Positions 53,699 to 64,000 of a stretch of 64,000 nucleotides of DNA are shown here, piece by piece. Each line of letters starts with the position of its first letter. The first letter of the stretch is position 1. The notes beneath the pieces were generated by a model. It was not told the DNA's origin. It made no database searches and saw nothing but the letters and a program-made list of their open reading frames with translations. The position numbers were made by a program, and so were the translations under genes. This stretch comes from Spirosoma sp. KUDC1026. GTDB lineage: Bacteria; Bacteroidota; Bacteroidia; Cytophagales; Spirosomataceae. The stretch lies in the NCBI RefSeq assembly GCF_013375035.1, contig NZ_CP056032.1:3904001-3968000 (forward strand). Direction: 5' to 3'.

Positions 53699-54751
53699 AT
53701 GAAACGTATTCGCATTTCACTGGCGCTAGCCGCGCTGAGCTGTCTTTCACTATCGGCCTTTGCCCAGACTAATAGCGGCAAAAACCCCATTTCGCAGCCG
53801 CTGGTATCGCATATCTACACCGCTGACCCATCAGCCCACGTCTTCAACGGCAAGATCTACATCTACCCGTCGCACGACATCGACGCGAAAGACGTAAAAG
53901 AAGATGACGACGGTGGTCACTTTGCCATGCGCGATTACCACGTGCTGTCGATGGATAAAGTCGGCGGTCCCGTAAAAGACAATGGTGTGGCGCTCGACAT
54001 CAAGGATATTCCGTGGGCGGGTCGGCAACTCTGGGCGCCCGATGCTGCTTACAAAAACGGGACGTATTACCTGTATTTCCCCGTCAAAGACAAGCAGGAC
54101 GTGTTCCGGCTTGGCGTCGCAACCAGCAAGAGCCCGGTTGGTCCGTTCAAGGCCGAACCGCAACCGATGAAAGGCACCTACAGCATCGACCCCTGCGTTT
54201 TCCAGGATACCGATGGCAAAGCATACATCTACTTTGGCGGCATCTGGGGTGGTCAATTGCAGCGCTGGGACAACAATCAGTACGACGCAAAAGGGGCACT
54301 GAAGAAGCCCGATGAAGTGGCGTATCTGCCCCGCGTAGCCCGGCTAAGTAACGACATGAAAGAACTGGCCGAGCCGGTAAAAGCCATTCAGTTACTGGAC
54401 GAAAACGGCAAGCTCTTCACCGAGAAAGACAATGACAAACGCTTTTTCGAAGGGTCCTGGCTGCACAAGTACAAGGGCAAATACTATCTGTCGTACTCGA
54501 CCGGCGACACGCACAACCTGTGCTACGCGATGGGCGACAGCCCGTACGGACCGTTCACGTACAAAGGTGTGCTGCTGAAGCCGGTATTGGGCTGGACGAA
54601 CCACCATTCGATCGTTGAGAAAGACGGCAAATGGTACCTGTTTTACCACGACACGCAACTGTCGGGCAAGACGCACCTGCGTAATGTGAAGGTCACCGAA
54701 CTGACTTACAACCCCGACGGCACGATCAAAACAATCGACGCGTACCAGTAA
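53699..54751 (+). CDS. GH43-family beta-xylosidase/arabinofuranosidase
   Basis: A 350-residue secreted enzyme (signal peptide about 1-22) with a five-bladed propeller. The three GH43 acids are seen: base in YTADPSAHVF (Asp43), pKa modulator in SIDPCVF (Asp164) and acid in FFEGSWLHKY (Glu251). It should release xylose or arabinose from xylan oligosaccharides; the exact specificity cannot be read. It has no added beta-sandwich domain. The frame starts at 53636 in the repeat, so the ATG at 53699 is used. Confidence 0.92.
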   Translation: MKRIRISLALAALSCLSLSAFAQTNSGKNPISQPLVSHIYTADPSAHVFNGKIYIYPSHDIDAKDVKEDDDGGHFAMRDYHVLSMDKVGGPVKDNGVALDIKDIPWAGRQLWAPDAAYKNGTYYLYFPVKDKQDVFRLGVATSKSPVGPFKAEPQPMKGTYSIDPCVFQDTDGKAYIYFGGIWGGQLQRWDNNQYDAKGALKKPDEVAYLPRVARLSNDMKELAEPVKAIQLLDENGKLFTEKDNDKRFFEGSWLHKYKGKYYLSYSTGDTHNLCYAMGDSPYGPFTYKGVLLKPVLGWTNHHSIVEKDGKWYLFYHDTQLSGKTHLRNVKVTELTYNPDGTIKTIDAYQ

Positions 54752-54765
54752 ATTTTGGATATACT

Positions 54766-54808
54766 TTTTTGTCATCCCGACCGGTCCGCCGGCGCGGGAT
54801 GACAAAAA
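54766..54808. repeat. Short GTCATCCCGA palindromic repeat
   Basis: TTTTTGTCATCCCG (54766-54779) and CGGGATGACAAAAA (54795-54808) form perfect 14-bp arms around a GC-rich 15-base centre. This is the outer part of the repeat family without the GGGATCTTC inner part. It lies between GH43 and GH10. Confidence 0.85.
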
Positions 54809-54877
54809 TATTCACCAGTCTCCCTCTACCTTAACCCTGCCCGACCTACAAGAGACGGGCACCTTTCCTACTCAACT

Positions 54878-55936
54878 ATGCGCTTTCGTTCGTTATTTCT
54901 ACTGCTGTTGTCGGTAGCGTTCATCGCACCAGAAAAAGGGCTGAAGGATTACTACAAAGACTACTTTCCGATTGGTGTCGCCGTGAATCCGCGCATGGTG
55001 CAGCCCGGTCCGGATGCAGAGTTGATCAAGGCGCAGTTCAACAGCATGACACCCGAAAACGCGATGAAGATGGGGCCAATCCACCCCGAAGAGAATCGCT
55101 ACAACTGGAAAGACGCCGACGCCATCGCTGACTTTGCCAAGCAGAACAACATCAAGCTCCGGGGCCACACACTCTGCTGGCATAACCAGACGCCAGCCTG
55201 GCTGTTCGTAGATTCGACCGGCAAAACCGTGAGCCGCGACGTGTTACTGGCCCGGCTGAAACGGCACATCACCGACGTCATGACCCGCTATAAGGGTACG
55301 ATCTACGCCTGGGACGTGGTCAACGAAGCCGTCCCCGACACGAGCACAGCCATTTATCGGAAGACGCGGTTTCTGGAAATCATCGGCGAAGATTACATCG
55401 AGAAAGCGTTTCAGTACGCGCACGAAGCCGACCCTAACGCGCAGTTGTTTTACAATGACTACAACACGGAAAACCCGTCCAAGCGGGAGCGCATTTTTCA
55501 ACTACTGAAGAAGCTGAAGGCCAAAGGCGTACCCATCAACGGCGTAGGCTTGCAAGCCCACTGGTCGATTTACGAGCCCACGCGGCAGGAGCTGGAAGAA
55601 TCGATTACGAAGTTCGCCAGCCTGGGGCTGAAGGTGCAATTTACGGAGGTCGATGTGTCTGTGTACCCTAAGGAGCACGAACGACGGGCGCGACGACCAA
55701 CCGACAAAAGTGAGTTTACACCTGCCATGAACGACAAGCAGGCAGCTCAGTACAAGATGCTGTTCGAGGTGTTCCGCAAGCACCGCAACACGATTACCGG
55801 CGTCACGTTCTGGAACCTCACCGACCGCTATTCATGGCTGGACAATTTCCCGGTGCCGGGCCGCAAAGATTACCCGCTTCTGTTCGACCAGAACGGCGCA
55901 CCCAAAAAAGCCTACGAAGGCGTCGTACGCTTCTAG
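54878..55936 (+). CDS. GH10 endo-1,4-beta-xylanase
   Basis: A 352-residue secreted TIM-barrel xylanase with a short signal peptide (about 1-17). The acid/base glutamate is in AWDVVNEAVPD (Glu150) and the nucleophile in VQFTEVDVSV (Glu257); RGHTLCWHNQTPAWL and NSMTPENAMKMG are the substrate-site motifs. It cuts the xylan backbone near methylglucuronate branches and yields products that GH67 accepts. It has no carbohydrate-binding module. A second GH10 is encoded at 60085-61185 on the other strand. Confidence 0.95.
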   Translation: MRFRSLFLLLLSVAFIAPEKGLKDYYKDYFPIGVAVNPRMVQPGPDAELIKAQFNSMTPENAMKMGPIHPEENRYNWKDADAIADFAKQNNIKLRGHTLCWHNQTPAWLFVDSTGKTVSRDVLLARLKRHITDVMTRYKGTIYAWDVVNEAVPDTSTAIYRKTRFLEIIGEDYIEKAFQYAHEADPNAQLFYNDYNTENPSKRERIFQLLKKLKAKGVPINGVGLQAHWSIYEPTRQELEESITKFASLGLKVQFTEVDVSVYPKEHERRARRPTDKSEFTPAMNDKQAAQYKMLFEVFRKHRNTITGVTFWNLTDRYSWLDNFPVPGRKDYPLLFDQNGAPKKAYEGVVRF

Positions 55937-55957
55937 CGTTTTTTGTTTCGACCTTTT

Positions 55958-56059
55958 CTGTCATCCCGACGCCAGGAGGGATCTTCTCCGGCCCGCCGGT
56001 GCGGTGAGAGCAAGTAAATCGCCTGTTACTGAAGATCCCTCCTACCGTCGGGATGACAA
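55958..56059. repeat. GTCATCCCGA palindromic repeat, imperfect
   Basis: Arms of about 29 bp (55958-55986 and 56031-56059) with a few mismatches; the left one carries GTCATCCCGACG and AGGAGGGATCTTC. The loop of 44 bases contains a GGCCCGCCGGTGCGGTG stretch. It fills most of the gap between GH10 and the esterase gene. Confidence 0.85.
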
Positions 56060-56088
56060 AGAAACTCCCCCATAACCTATCTCCCCCA

Positions 56089-58014
56089 ATGAAACCGTTC
56101 GTCTGGATTTGTCTGCTCGTATTTGTTAGCCTGACAACACAGGCCCAGTTGCGCGTACCCAGTCTGATCAGCGACGGTATGGTGTTGCAGCGCGACACGC
56201 CCCTCACCATCTGGGGCTGGGCCACTCCTGGCGAAAAAATCGCAATACGCTTCAGTGGAAAAAGCTACAAAACCACGACCGACGCGAGTGGCAAATGGCA
56301 GGTTAAGCTATCGCCTATGAAAGCCGGTGGCCCGTTTACGATGGACATCGCCGGCAACACGCAGCTCAGCGTCAAGGACATCCTGATCGGCGATGTCTGG
56401 TTCTGCAGCGGGCAAAGCAACATGGTGCACCAGCTAAATATCCACGACGTTACGTACGCCAACGAAATTGCGACGGCCAACTACCCGCAAATCCGGCAGT
56501 TCTGGGTACCGACGCTTACCAGCCTGCAAGGACCGCAAAGCGACGTACCCAATGGACAGTGGAAAAAAGCGGTTGGTCAGGACGTCCGTCCGTTTTCGGC
56601 GGTGGCTTATTTCTTCGCGAAGAAAATTCATCAGCAGTACAACATACCGGTGGGCATCATCAACGCCAGCGTCGGCGGGACGCCCATCGAAGCCTGGATC
56701 AGCGAAAGCGGGCTGAACGAGTTTTCGGCGCTCGAAGCAACAGTGGCCAAAAACAAAGATACCAGCTATGTCAACGGCCTGACGCGTCGGCAATTGGCTA
56801 TGCCCCGGCCCGCTCCGCCCGTCGATCTGGGCATGACGGGCGCGACGAAGTGGTACGACCAAGCCTACGCACCCAAAGGCTGGCGACCGATCAACGTGCC
56901 GGGCTACTGGGAAGATCAGGGTGTGAAAGACCTCAACGGCATTGTCTGGTACCGGCGCGAGGTAGATGTACCGGCAGCTATGGTCGGTAAGCCCGCGACG
57001 GTGTTTTTGGGCCGGATCGTCGATGCCGATGAGCTGTACGTAAACGGTAAATCGGTGGGCCGGACCACGTACATGTATCCCCAGCGCCGGTACAAACTAC
57101 CCACCGACGTGTTGAAAGCCGGGAAGAACGTTTTTGTCGTGCGGGTGACCAACAACGGCGGAAAGGGCGGCTTCGTCCCCGACAAGCCGTACAGCCTGTT
57201 TGCCGGTGCCGACACGGTCGATCTGAAAGGTACGTGGCAGTACAAAGTCGGTGTAGCATTTCAGCCTATTCAGGGTGGTGGTTTTGCTGGCGGTATTAGC
57301 GCACAAAATCAGCCGACGGCTCTGTATAATGCGATGGTAGCACCCGAAATCAAGTACGCCATCAAAGGATTTTGCTGGTATCAGGGCGAAAGCAACGCCG
57401 GAAAGCCGGCCGAATACGCCCAACTACTGCCCGCCCTGATCGATGACTGGCGCAGTAAATGGCAGCAGGGCACGCTGCCCTTCCTGTACGTTCAGTTACC
57501 CGGCTTCATGGACTACAGTTACCAGCCGTCGGAAAGTGGCTGGGCCGTTCTCCGCGAATCCCAGCTCAGTTCGCTCTCGGTGCCGAATACGGCGATGGTC
57601 GTTGCCATCGACCTGGGCGAGTGGAACGACATCCATCCCGACAATAAAAAAGACGTCGGGGAACGGCTGGCGCTGGCCGCGCTGAAAACAGCTTACGGTG
57701 AGAATATCGTCTCGTCGGGACCGCTCTACCAATCGGCCAACGTCAACGGCAACAAAATCACGATCAGCTTTACCAACACCGGCAGTGGCCTGACAACCCG
57801 CGACGACGAAGCGCCCGGTGACTTCGCCATTGCCGGTGCCGACAAGAAATTTGTCTGGGCCAACGCCAAAATCGAGGGCAACACCGTCGTTGTGTCGAGC
57901 GACGACGTACCGAACCCGCAGTACGTCCGCTACGCCTGGGCTGATAACCCGGTCAACGCCAATCTGATCAACAAAGAAGGGTTACCCGCTTCACCGTTTC
58001 GCACGGATAAGTGA
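56089..58014 (+). CDS. Sialate O-acetylesterase-type SGNH esterase, likely xylan deacetylase
   Basis: A 641-residue secreted SGNH hydrolase (signal peptide about 1-19). The nucleophile is in GDVWFCSGQSNM (Ser110) and the Asp/His pair in WNDIHPDNK near residue 520. An inserted jelly-roll domain (about 255-400; RPINVPGYWEDQGV, WYRREVDVPAAM) splits the catalytic domain, as is normal for the Bacteroidota sialate-9-O-acetylesterase-like proteins. In a xylan cluster it most likely removes acetyl groups from xylose; this is inferred from context. The frame starts at 56053 within the repeat; the ATG at 56089 is used. Confidence 0.88.
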   Translation: MKPFVWICLLVFVSLTTQAQLRVPSLISDGMVLQRDTPLTIWGWATPGEKIAIRFSGKSYKTTTDASGKWQVKLSPMKAGGPFTMDIAGNTQLSVKDILIGDVWFCSGQSNMVHQLNIHDVTYANEIATANYPQIRQFWVPTLTSLQGPQSDVPNGQWKKAVGQDVRPFSAVAYFFAKKIHQQYNIPVGIINASVGGTPIEAWISESGLNEFSALEATVAKNKDTSYVNGLTRRQLAMPRPAPPVDLGMTGATKWYDQAYAPKGWRPINVPGYWEDQGVKDLNGIVWYRREVDVPAAMVGKPATVFLGRIVDADELYVNGKSVGRTTYMYPQRRYKLPTDVLKAGKNVFVVRVTNNGGKGGFVPDKPYSLFAGADTVDLKGTWQYKVGVAFQPIQGGGFAGGISAQNQPTALYNAMVAPEIKYAIKGFCWYQGESNAGKPAEYAQLLPALIDDWRSKWQQGTLPFLYVQLPGFMDYSYQPSESGWAVLRESQLSSLSVPNTAMVVAIDLGEWNDIHPDNKKDVGERLALAALKTAYGENIVSSGPLYQSANVNGNKITISFTNTGSGLTTRDDEAPGDFAIAGADKKFVWANAKIEGNTVVVSSDDVPNPQYVRYAWADNPVNANLINKEGLPASPFRTDK

Positions 58015-58028
58015 TAGCTCATCTGCCC

Positions 58029-58130
58029 AACCCCTAAATCCCCTGAAGGACGGTCGGCCGCTGCCTGACTTTATCCTAGCATGAGAAAAGTCCGGCAGCG
58101 GCCGACCGTCCTTCAGGGGATTTAGGGGTT
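58029..58130. repeat. Perfect 37-bp inverted repeat (CCCCTAAATCCCC type)
   Basis: Arms 58029-58065 and 58094-58130 are perfectly complementary; the ends read AACCCCTAAATCCCCTGAAG. The 28-base loop can pair further. The sequence differs from the GTCATCCCGA family but resembles the outer element at 59816-60069 in its CCCCTAAA ends. It lies between the SGNH esterase and CE15 genes. Confidence 0.9.
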
Positions 58131-58160
58131 TTTATGACTTTGAAAACTAATTCTAACCCT

Positions 58161-59711
58161 ATGCGCACCTACCAGTTAGCCGCTCTACTTGTTAGCTTAC
58201 CCGTTTGGGCGATAGCGCAGAAGGTTGCCATTGATAGCAGCCGGTACCCGGCCCTGAAAACCATGACGGCCGCTCAAGATCAGGCAATCATGATGCAGCA
58301 ACTGGGTATCAAAAAATTACGCCCTGGCCCGAGCGGCAACGAATCAGATCCTAATCATGCCAATTACGACGAGGCAACGGCTAATCCGTGTCCCCAGCTC
58401 CCCGATGCGCTGATCACAAAGGGCGGCAAAAAAGTAACTACCTCCGCGCAGTGGTGGCAAGTGCGTCGGCCCGAGTTAATTGAGAGTTTCGAGCAGGAGA
58501 TGTACGGGCGGCTTCCGAAAACTATTCCTGCCGTAACGTGGTGGGTGAAGGTGACAGACAACGAACTGGTCGGCCGCATTCCGGTGGTGGCGAAGCAACT
58601 GATCGGCCACGTCGACAACTCGGCCTACCCGTTGATCGATGTCAACATCAATATGGTGCTGGTCCTGCCACAAAACGTAAAAGGGCCGGTGCCGGTCCTG
58701 ATGATGTTCGGCTTCCTGCCTCCCGCCTTACCGGCCCCGGCTCAGCCGTCGCCCGCCGATCTGGAAACGATCAACGCGACTTTCAAGGAAATGATGATTC
58801 GGCAAAACCCGGAGATGAAAGCCATTTTCGATCGGTATCCGGCCTATGCCCCGATTACGCGACTGCCCGGCCCGAATTTCTTTGCCCCCGCGCCAACCGG
58901 CGACTCACCCCCGACGGAGCAACTGCTGGCCGCTGGCTGGGGCTATTGTCTGCTGGAAGCGGGCAGCATTCAGGCCGACAATGGCGCAGGCCTGACGCGA
59001 GGCATTATCGGCCTGACGAATAAAGGGCAAGCCCGCAAACCCGACGACTGGGGCGCTTTACGGGCCTGGGCGTGGGGGGCATCCCGCGCGCTCGATTATC
59101 TGGAAACCGAACCTCAGATCAACGCTAAACAGGTTGGTATCGAGGGTGTTTCCCGCTACGGCAAAGCGGCACTGGTTACGATGGCGTTCGATCAGCGTTT
59201 TGCCGTAGCCTTGATTGGCTCGTCGGGAAAAGGCGGGACGACGTTGCAGCGCCGGGTCTTTGGCGAAGCCGTCGAAAGTCTGGCGGGTAGCGGAGAATAT
59301 CACTGGATGGCGGGTAACTACCTGAAATACGCAACGGCGGAATCAGCATTTGGCAGCAAGACGGGTTGCGACCTGCCCGTCGATTCGCATGAGCTGCTGG
59401 CTCTCTGCGCTCCACGACCTACGTTTGTCAGCTATGGCATACCCGAAAAAGGCGACGCTAAATGGCTCGATCAGCTGGGAAGTTACAAGGCAACCGTAGC
59501 CGCCGGACCCGTTTTCACGCTGCTCTGTGCCCGCGACCTGAGCATAAACAGCGCGTACAACGCCAACCAAATGCCCCCCCTACTAACCGGCTTACTGGAC
59601 GGCCAACTGGCCTGGCGGCAACACGACGGCGGCCATACCGACGCGCCAAATTTTCAGTACTTCATTCCCTGGGCCAGTAAACAGCTCAACTACATCCGAA
59701 TGCCTAAGTGA
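58161..59711 (+). CDS. CE15-like glucuronyl esterase
   Basis: A 516-residue secreted alpha/beta hydrolase (signal peptide about 1-20) of the CE15 type. The nucleophile motif is GVSRYGK (Ser331), GCSRxGK in most members, with Val in place of Cys here. The histidine is in HDGGHTDAPN close to the C terminus, and QEMYGRLP and LTRGIIGLTNKG are family-like. CE15 enzymes split the ester between 4-O-methylglucuronate of xylan and lignin alcohols. It is the last plus-strand gene of the operon. The frame starts at 58134; the ATG at 58161 begins the signal peptide. Confidence 0.88.
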   Translation: MRTYQLAALLVSLPVWAIAQKVAIDSSRYPALKTMTAAQDQAIMMQQLGIKKLRPGPSGNESDPNHANYDEATANPCPQLPDALITKGGKKVTTSAQWWQVRRPELIESFEQEMYGRLPKTIPAVTWWVKVTDNELVGRIPVVAKQLIGHVDNSAYPLIDVNINMVLVLPQNVKGPVPVLMMFGFLPPALPAPAQPSPADLETINATFKEMMIRQNPEMKAIFDRYPAYAPITRLPGPNFFAPAPTGDSPPTEQLLAAGWGYCLLEAGSIQADNGAGLTRGIIGLTNKGQARKPDDWGALRAWAWGASRALDYLETEPQINAKQVGIEGVSRYGKAALVTMAFDQRFAVALIGSSGKGGTTLQRRVFGEAVESLAGSGEYHWMAGNYLKYATAESAFGSKTGCDLPVDSHELLALCAPRPTFVSYGIPEKGDAKWLDQLGSYKATVAAGPVFTLLCARDLSINSAYNANQMPPLLTGLLDGQLAWRQHDGGHTDAPNFQYFIPWASKQLNYIRMPK

Positions 59712-59751
59712 TTAGCGCATAACCGTTCTTATCGACTGTTGTAATAAACGC

Positions 59752-59789
59752 AAAGGGGGCGTCTGGAATAATCCCCAGACGCCCCTTTT
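59752..59789 (+). terminator. Terminator of the plus-strand xylan operon
   Basis: A stem GGGGCGTCTGG/CCAGACGCCCC (59752-59766 with 59775-59789, one bulge) with an 8-base loop, followed by TTTTG. It lies 40 bp after the CE15 stop. Confidence 0.82.
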
Positions 59790-59815
59790 GTATAGCTGAT
59801 GCTCAGTTTACGTAT

Positions 59816-60069
59816 TACCCCCACCCCATCAAAGGAGGCTTTTCTGGCAGCAGCTTTAGCCCCCTTTAGGGGGTTGGAGAAGCGTTTTTGTCATTCCGAC
59901 GCAGGAGGAATCTTCGTTGACAGGCGGTTTTGTTTGCTTTTAACGAAGATTCCTCCTGCGTCGGAATGACAAAAAAGGCGATTTGGCGACCCTAAAATTG
60001 CTCCCCAAACAACCCCCTAAAGGGCCTAAAGCTGCTGCCAGAAAAAGCTTCCTTTAGGGGGTTGGGGGT
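59816..60069. repeat. Nested palindromes: outer CCCCTAAAGGG element around an inner GTCATTCCGA element
   Basis: The outer arms (about 59816-59877 and 60010-60069) pair with several mismatches and contain CTGGCAGCAGCTTTAG and CCCTTTAGGGGGTTG. Inside, a second palindrome has perfect 34-bp arms (59885-59918 and 59942-59975; TTTTTGTCATTCCGACG, GAGGAATCTTCGTT) with a 23-base loop. The block fills the 373-bp gap between the convergent CE15 and GH10 genes, together with the terminator; no gene is seen in it. Confidence 0.88.
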
Positions 60070-60084
60070 AGTTAGATCACCCTA

Positions 60085-61185
60085 TCACTTACCCAGCGCG
60101 ACAACCTTATAGAAAGCGGGTTTGGGCTGGTTCTTCCGGTCGAAGAGGAGTGGGTAATTGGTCCGGCCGCGAACAGGCCAGCCATTCAGCCAGCTATCGC
60201 CGTCGTTGACGCCCCAGAACGTAACGCGACTGACCTTGTCTTTATGCTTGAGAAACAGCTTGAACAGGGCTTCGTAATCGGCGGCTAGCTGCTGCTGTAC
60301 GCTGTCGGGTAAGGCATCAGGGTACGGGTTCGACGTGGCGTTGGCCGTCATGCGCTGCCCTACGTCGGCTCCCTGGAAGTTGCGGGGCAGCACCTCGATA
60401 TCCAGTTCGGTAAACATCACCTTCAGGCCCAGGGCCGCATACTGATTGATGCTTTCTTCGATCTCCGCCAGCGGTACCCGGCCGACATGCCAGTGTCCCT
60501 GAATACCTACCCCGTCGATACGCACCCCGGCGTCTTTGATTTTCTTAATGATAGCGATGCAGCCGGCCCGTTTGGCGGGTTGTTCGTTGTTGTAGTCGTT
60601 ATAATACAGCTCCGTACCGGGCGACGCTTCCTGCGCGAGCCGGAATGCATCGGTGATGTAGTTATCGCCCAGGTATTGCAGAAACACCGACTTCCGCAGC
60701 GTCCCGTCTTCGTTGAGCGCTTCATTCACTACATCCCACGAATAGACCTTGCCCTTGTATCGCCCGGCCACGGTTTTGATGTGACTGGTGAAGAACGTAC
60801 GGAGCGAATCCTGACTGTGAATACCCCGAACGAAACCGGGCAACTGACTGTGCCAGACGAGCGTATGACCGTTGATTTTGATGTTATGCTTCTTTCCGAA
60901 CTCGACCAGCTTATCGGCCATCTCGAAGGTGTACGTGTCCCAGCCCGGATGCAGCAGCGCCGACTTCATGACGTTCTCGGGCGTCGCCATGTTGAACTGG
61001 CTGGTAATGAAGGCCGTCGTTTTCGGGTCGCGCTCCTCAATCTGCGCCACATTTAGGCAGGTACCGATACCAAAATCCTTTTTGAACGCGTCTTTCAGCG
61101 ACGGAATTTTCTGGGCATATAGGACAGCTGGCAAGACGGTTGCGGTTAACAGCAGAGCCGCCACGCGTTGATTAAATCGTACCAT
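60085..61185 (-). CDS. GH10 endo-1,4-beta-xylanase (second copy)
   Basis: A 366-residue secreted GH10 enzyme (signal peptide about 1-24). The acid/base glutamate is in SWDVVNEALNEDG (Glu155) and the nucleophile in VMFTELDIEVLP (Glu260); NGHTLVWHSQLPGFV and NMATPENVMK are conserved. It differs from the GH10 at 54878 over most of its length (for example WHSQLPGF against WHNQTPAW), so the two are old paralogues rather than a recent duplication and may differ in product profile. It is downstream of the CE1 esterase genes on the minus strand. Confidence 0.95.
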   Translation of the reverse strand: MVRFNQRVAALLLTATVLPAVLYAQKIPSLKDAFKKDFGIGTCLNVAQIEERDPKTTAFITSQFNMATPENVMKSALLHPGWDTYTFEMADKLVEFGKKHNIKINGHTLVWHSQLPGFVRGIHSQDSLRTFFTSHIKTVAGRYKGKVYSWDVVNEALNEDGTLRKSVFLQYLGDNYITDAFRLAQEASPGTELYYNDYNNEQPAKRAGCIAIIKKIKDAGVRIDGVGIQGHWHVGRVPLAEIEESINQYAALGLKVMFTELDIEVLPRNFQGADVGQRMTANATSNPYPDALPDSVQQQLAADYEALFKLFLKHKDKVSRVTFWGVNDGDSWLNGWPVRGRTNYPLLFDRKNQPKPAFYKVVALGK

Positions 61186-61214
61186 TTGTTGAGTAAAGGG
61201 TTTAGCTTGGTTTT

Positions 61215-61291
61215 ACCCCCCGCCCTAAAGGGAGCCCGCTGGCGCAAGAATATTGCTGACGCGCCAGCAGGCTCCCTTTAGGGCGGGGGGT
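61215..61291. repeat. 31-bp inverted repeat (CCCGCCCTAAAGGGAG type)
   Basis: Arms 61215-61245 and 61261-61291 are complementary with one mismatch and a 15-base loop. The CCCTAAAGGGAGC core relates it to the outer elements at 58029 and 59816. It lies between the two minus-strand xylan genes. Confidence 0.88.
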
Positions 61292-61309
61292 CTTTATGAA
61301 AGATGTCTT

Positions 61310-63259
<1,950 letters not shown>

Positions 63260-63265
63260 TTAGGG

Positions 63266-64000
<735 letters not shown>

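Noticed and set aside
53553..59975. Repeats of the xylan locus as a CRISPR array
   Set aside because: Copies are kilobases apart, palindromic, of unequal length and separated by genes; no cas gene is present.

Overview
The window reads as chromosomal DNA of a Bacteroidota bacterium, most likely a Cytophagales member near Spirosoma. The signs are a SusC/SusD pair, promoters of the TAnnTTTG type, a GC-rich codon style (CTG, ATC, CGG), many secreted carbohydrate-active enzymes and typical Bacteroidota families (PRISE-type reductase, YkuD_2 L,D-transpeptidase, DUF4142 lipoprotein). I saw no rRNA, tRNA, CRISPR array or intact transposase.

Layout: 1-11.8 kb is housekeeping and accessory. It holds an LRR protein cut by the left edge, an EamA transporter, a minus-strand run cvfB-csaA-Rdx-IlvD-like dehydratase-SDR, a lytic transglycosylase, an MlaE/F/D lipid-transport operon, a second DMT transporter and a DUF4142 lipoprotein. 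12-19 kb is a SusC/SusD pair followed by a Tat-exported sugar isomerase-like protein. 19-24 kb has a small OM protein, a decayed LytTR fragment, a TonB receptor, an SDR and an AraC regulator.

24.1-27.8 kb is an AT-rich two-gene module: a secreted HExxH protease and a 743-residue exported protein of unknown function, coupled by a TAATG overlap. It lies between two broken aldo/keto reductase genes that point at each other and share an inverted ~92-bp 5' region. This is the strongest candidate for an undescribed system.

28-46 kb contains DoxX, a PRISE reductase with tandem FNR-like boxes beside a Crp/Fnr regulator, HxlR and EcsC genes, two convergent L,D-transpeptidases, SlyD, TsaC, a PAS histidine kinase, a PLP desulfhydrase/deaminase, a pseudouridine synthase, a GNAT, an AsmA-like/GT51 fusion and a CocE hydrolase.

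46.1-64 kb is a glucuronoxylan-degradation locus. A divergent LacI regulator with a perfect palindromic operator precedes GH115, GH67, SDR, GH43, GH10, a sialate O-acetylesterase-type esterase and a CE15 glucuronyl esterase. Facing them are a second GH10, a CE1-(E-set)-CE1 protein and a further CE1 cut by the right edge. Together they would cut the xylan backbone, remove methylglucuronate, acetyl, feruloyl and lignin-ester groups, and reduce the released uronate. Long palindromic repeats fill most of the gaps between these genes.
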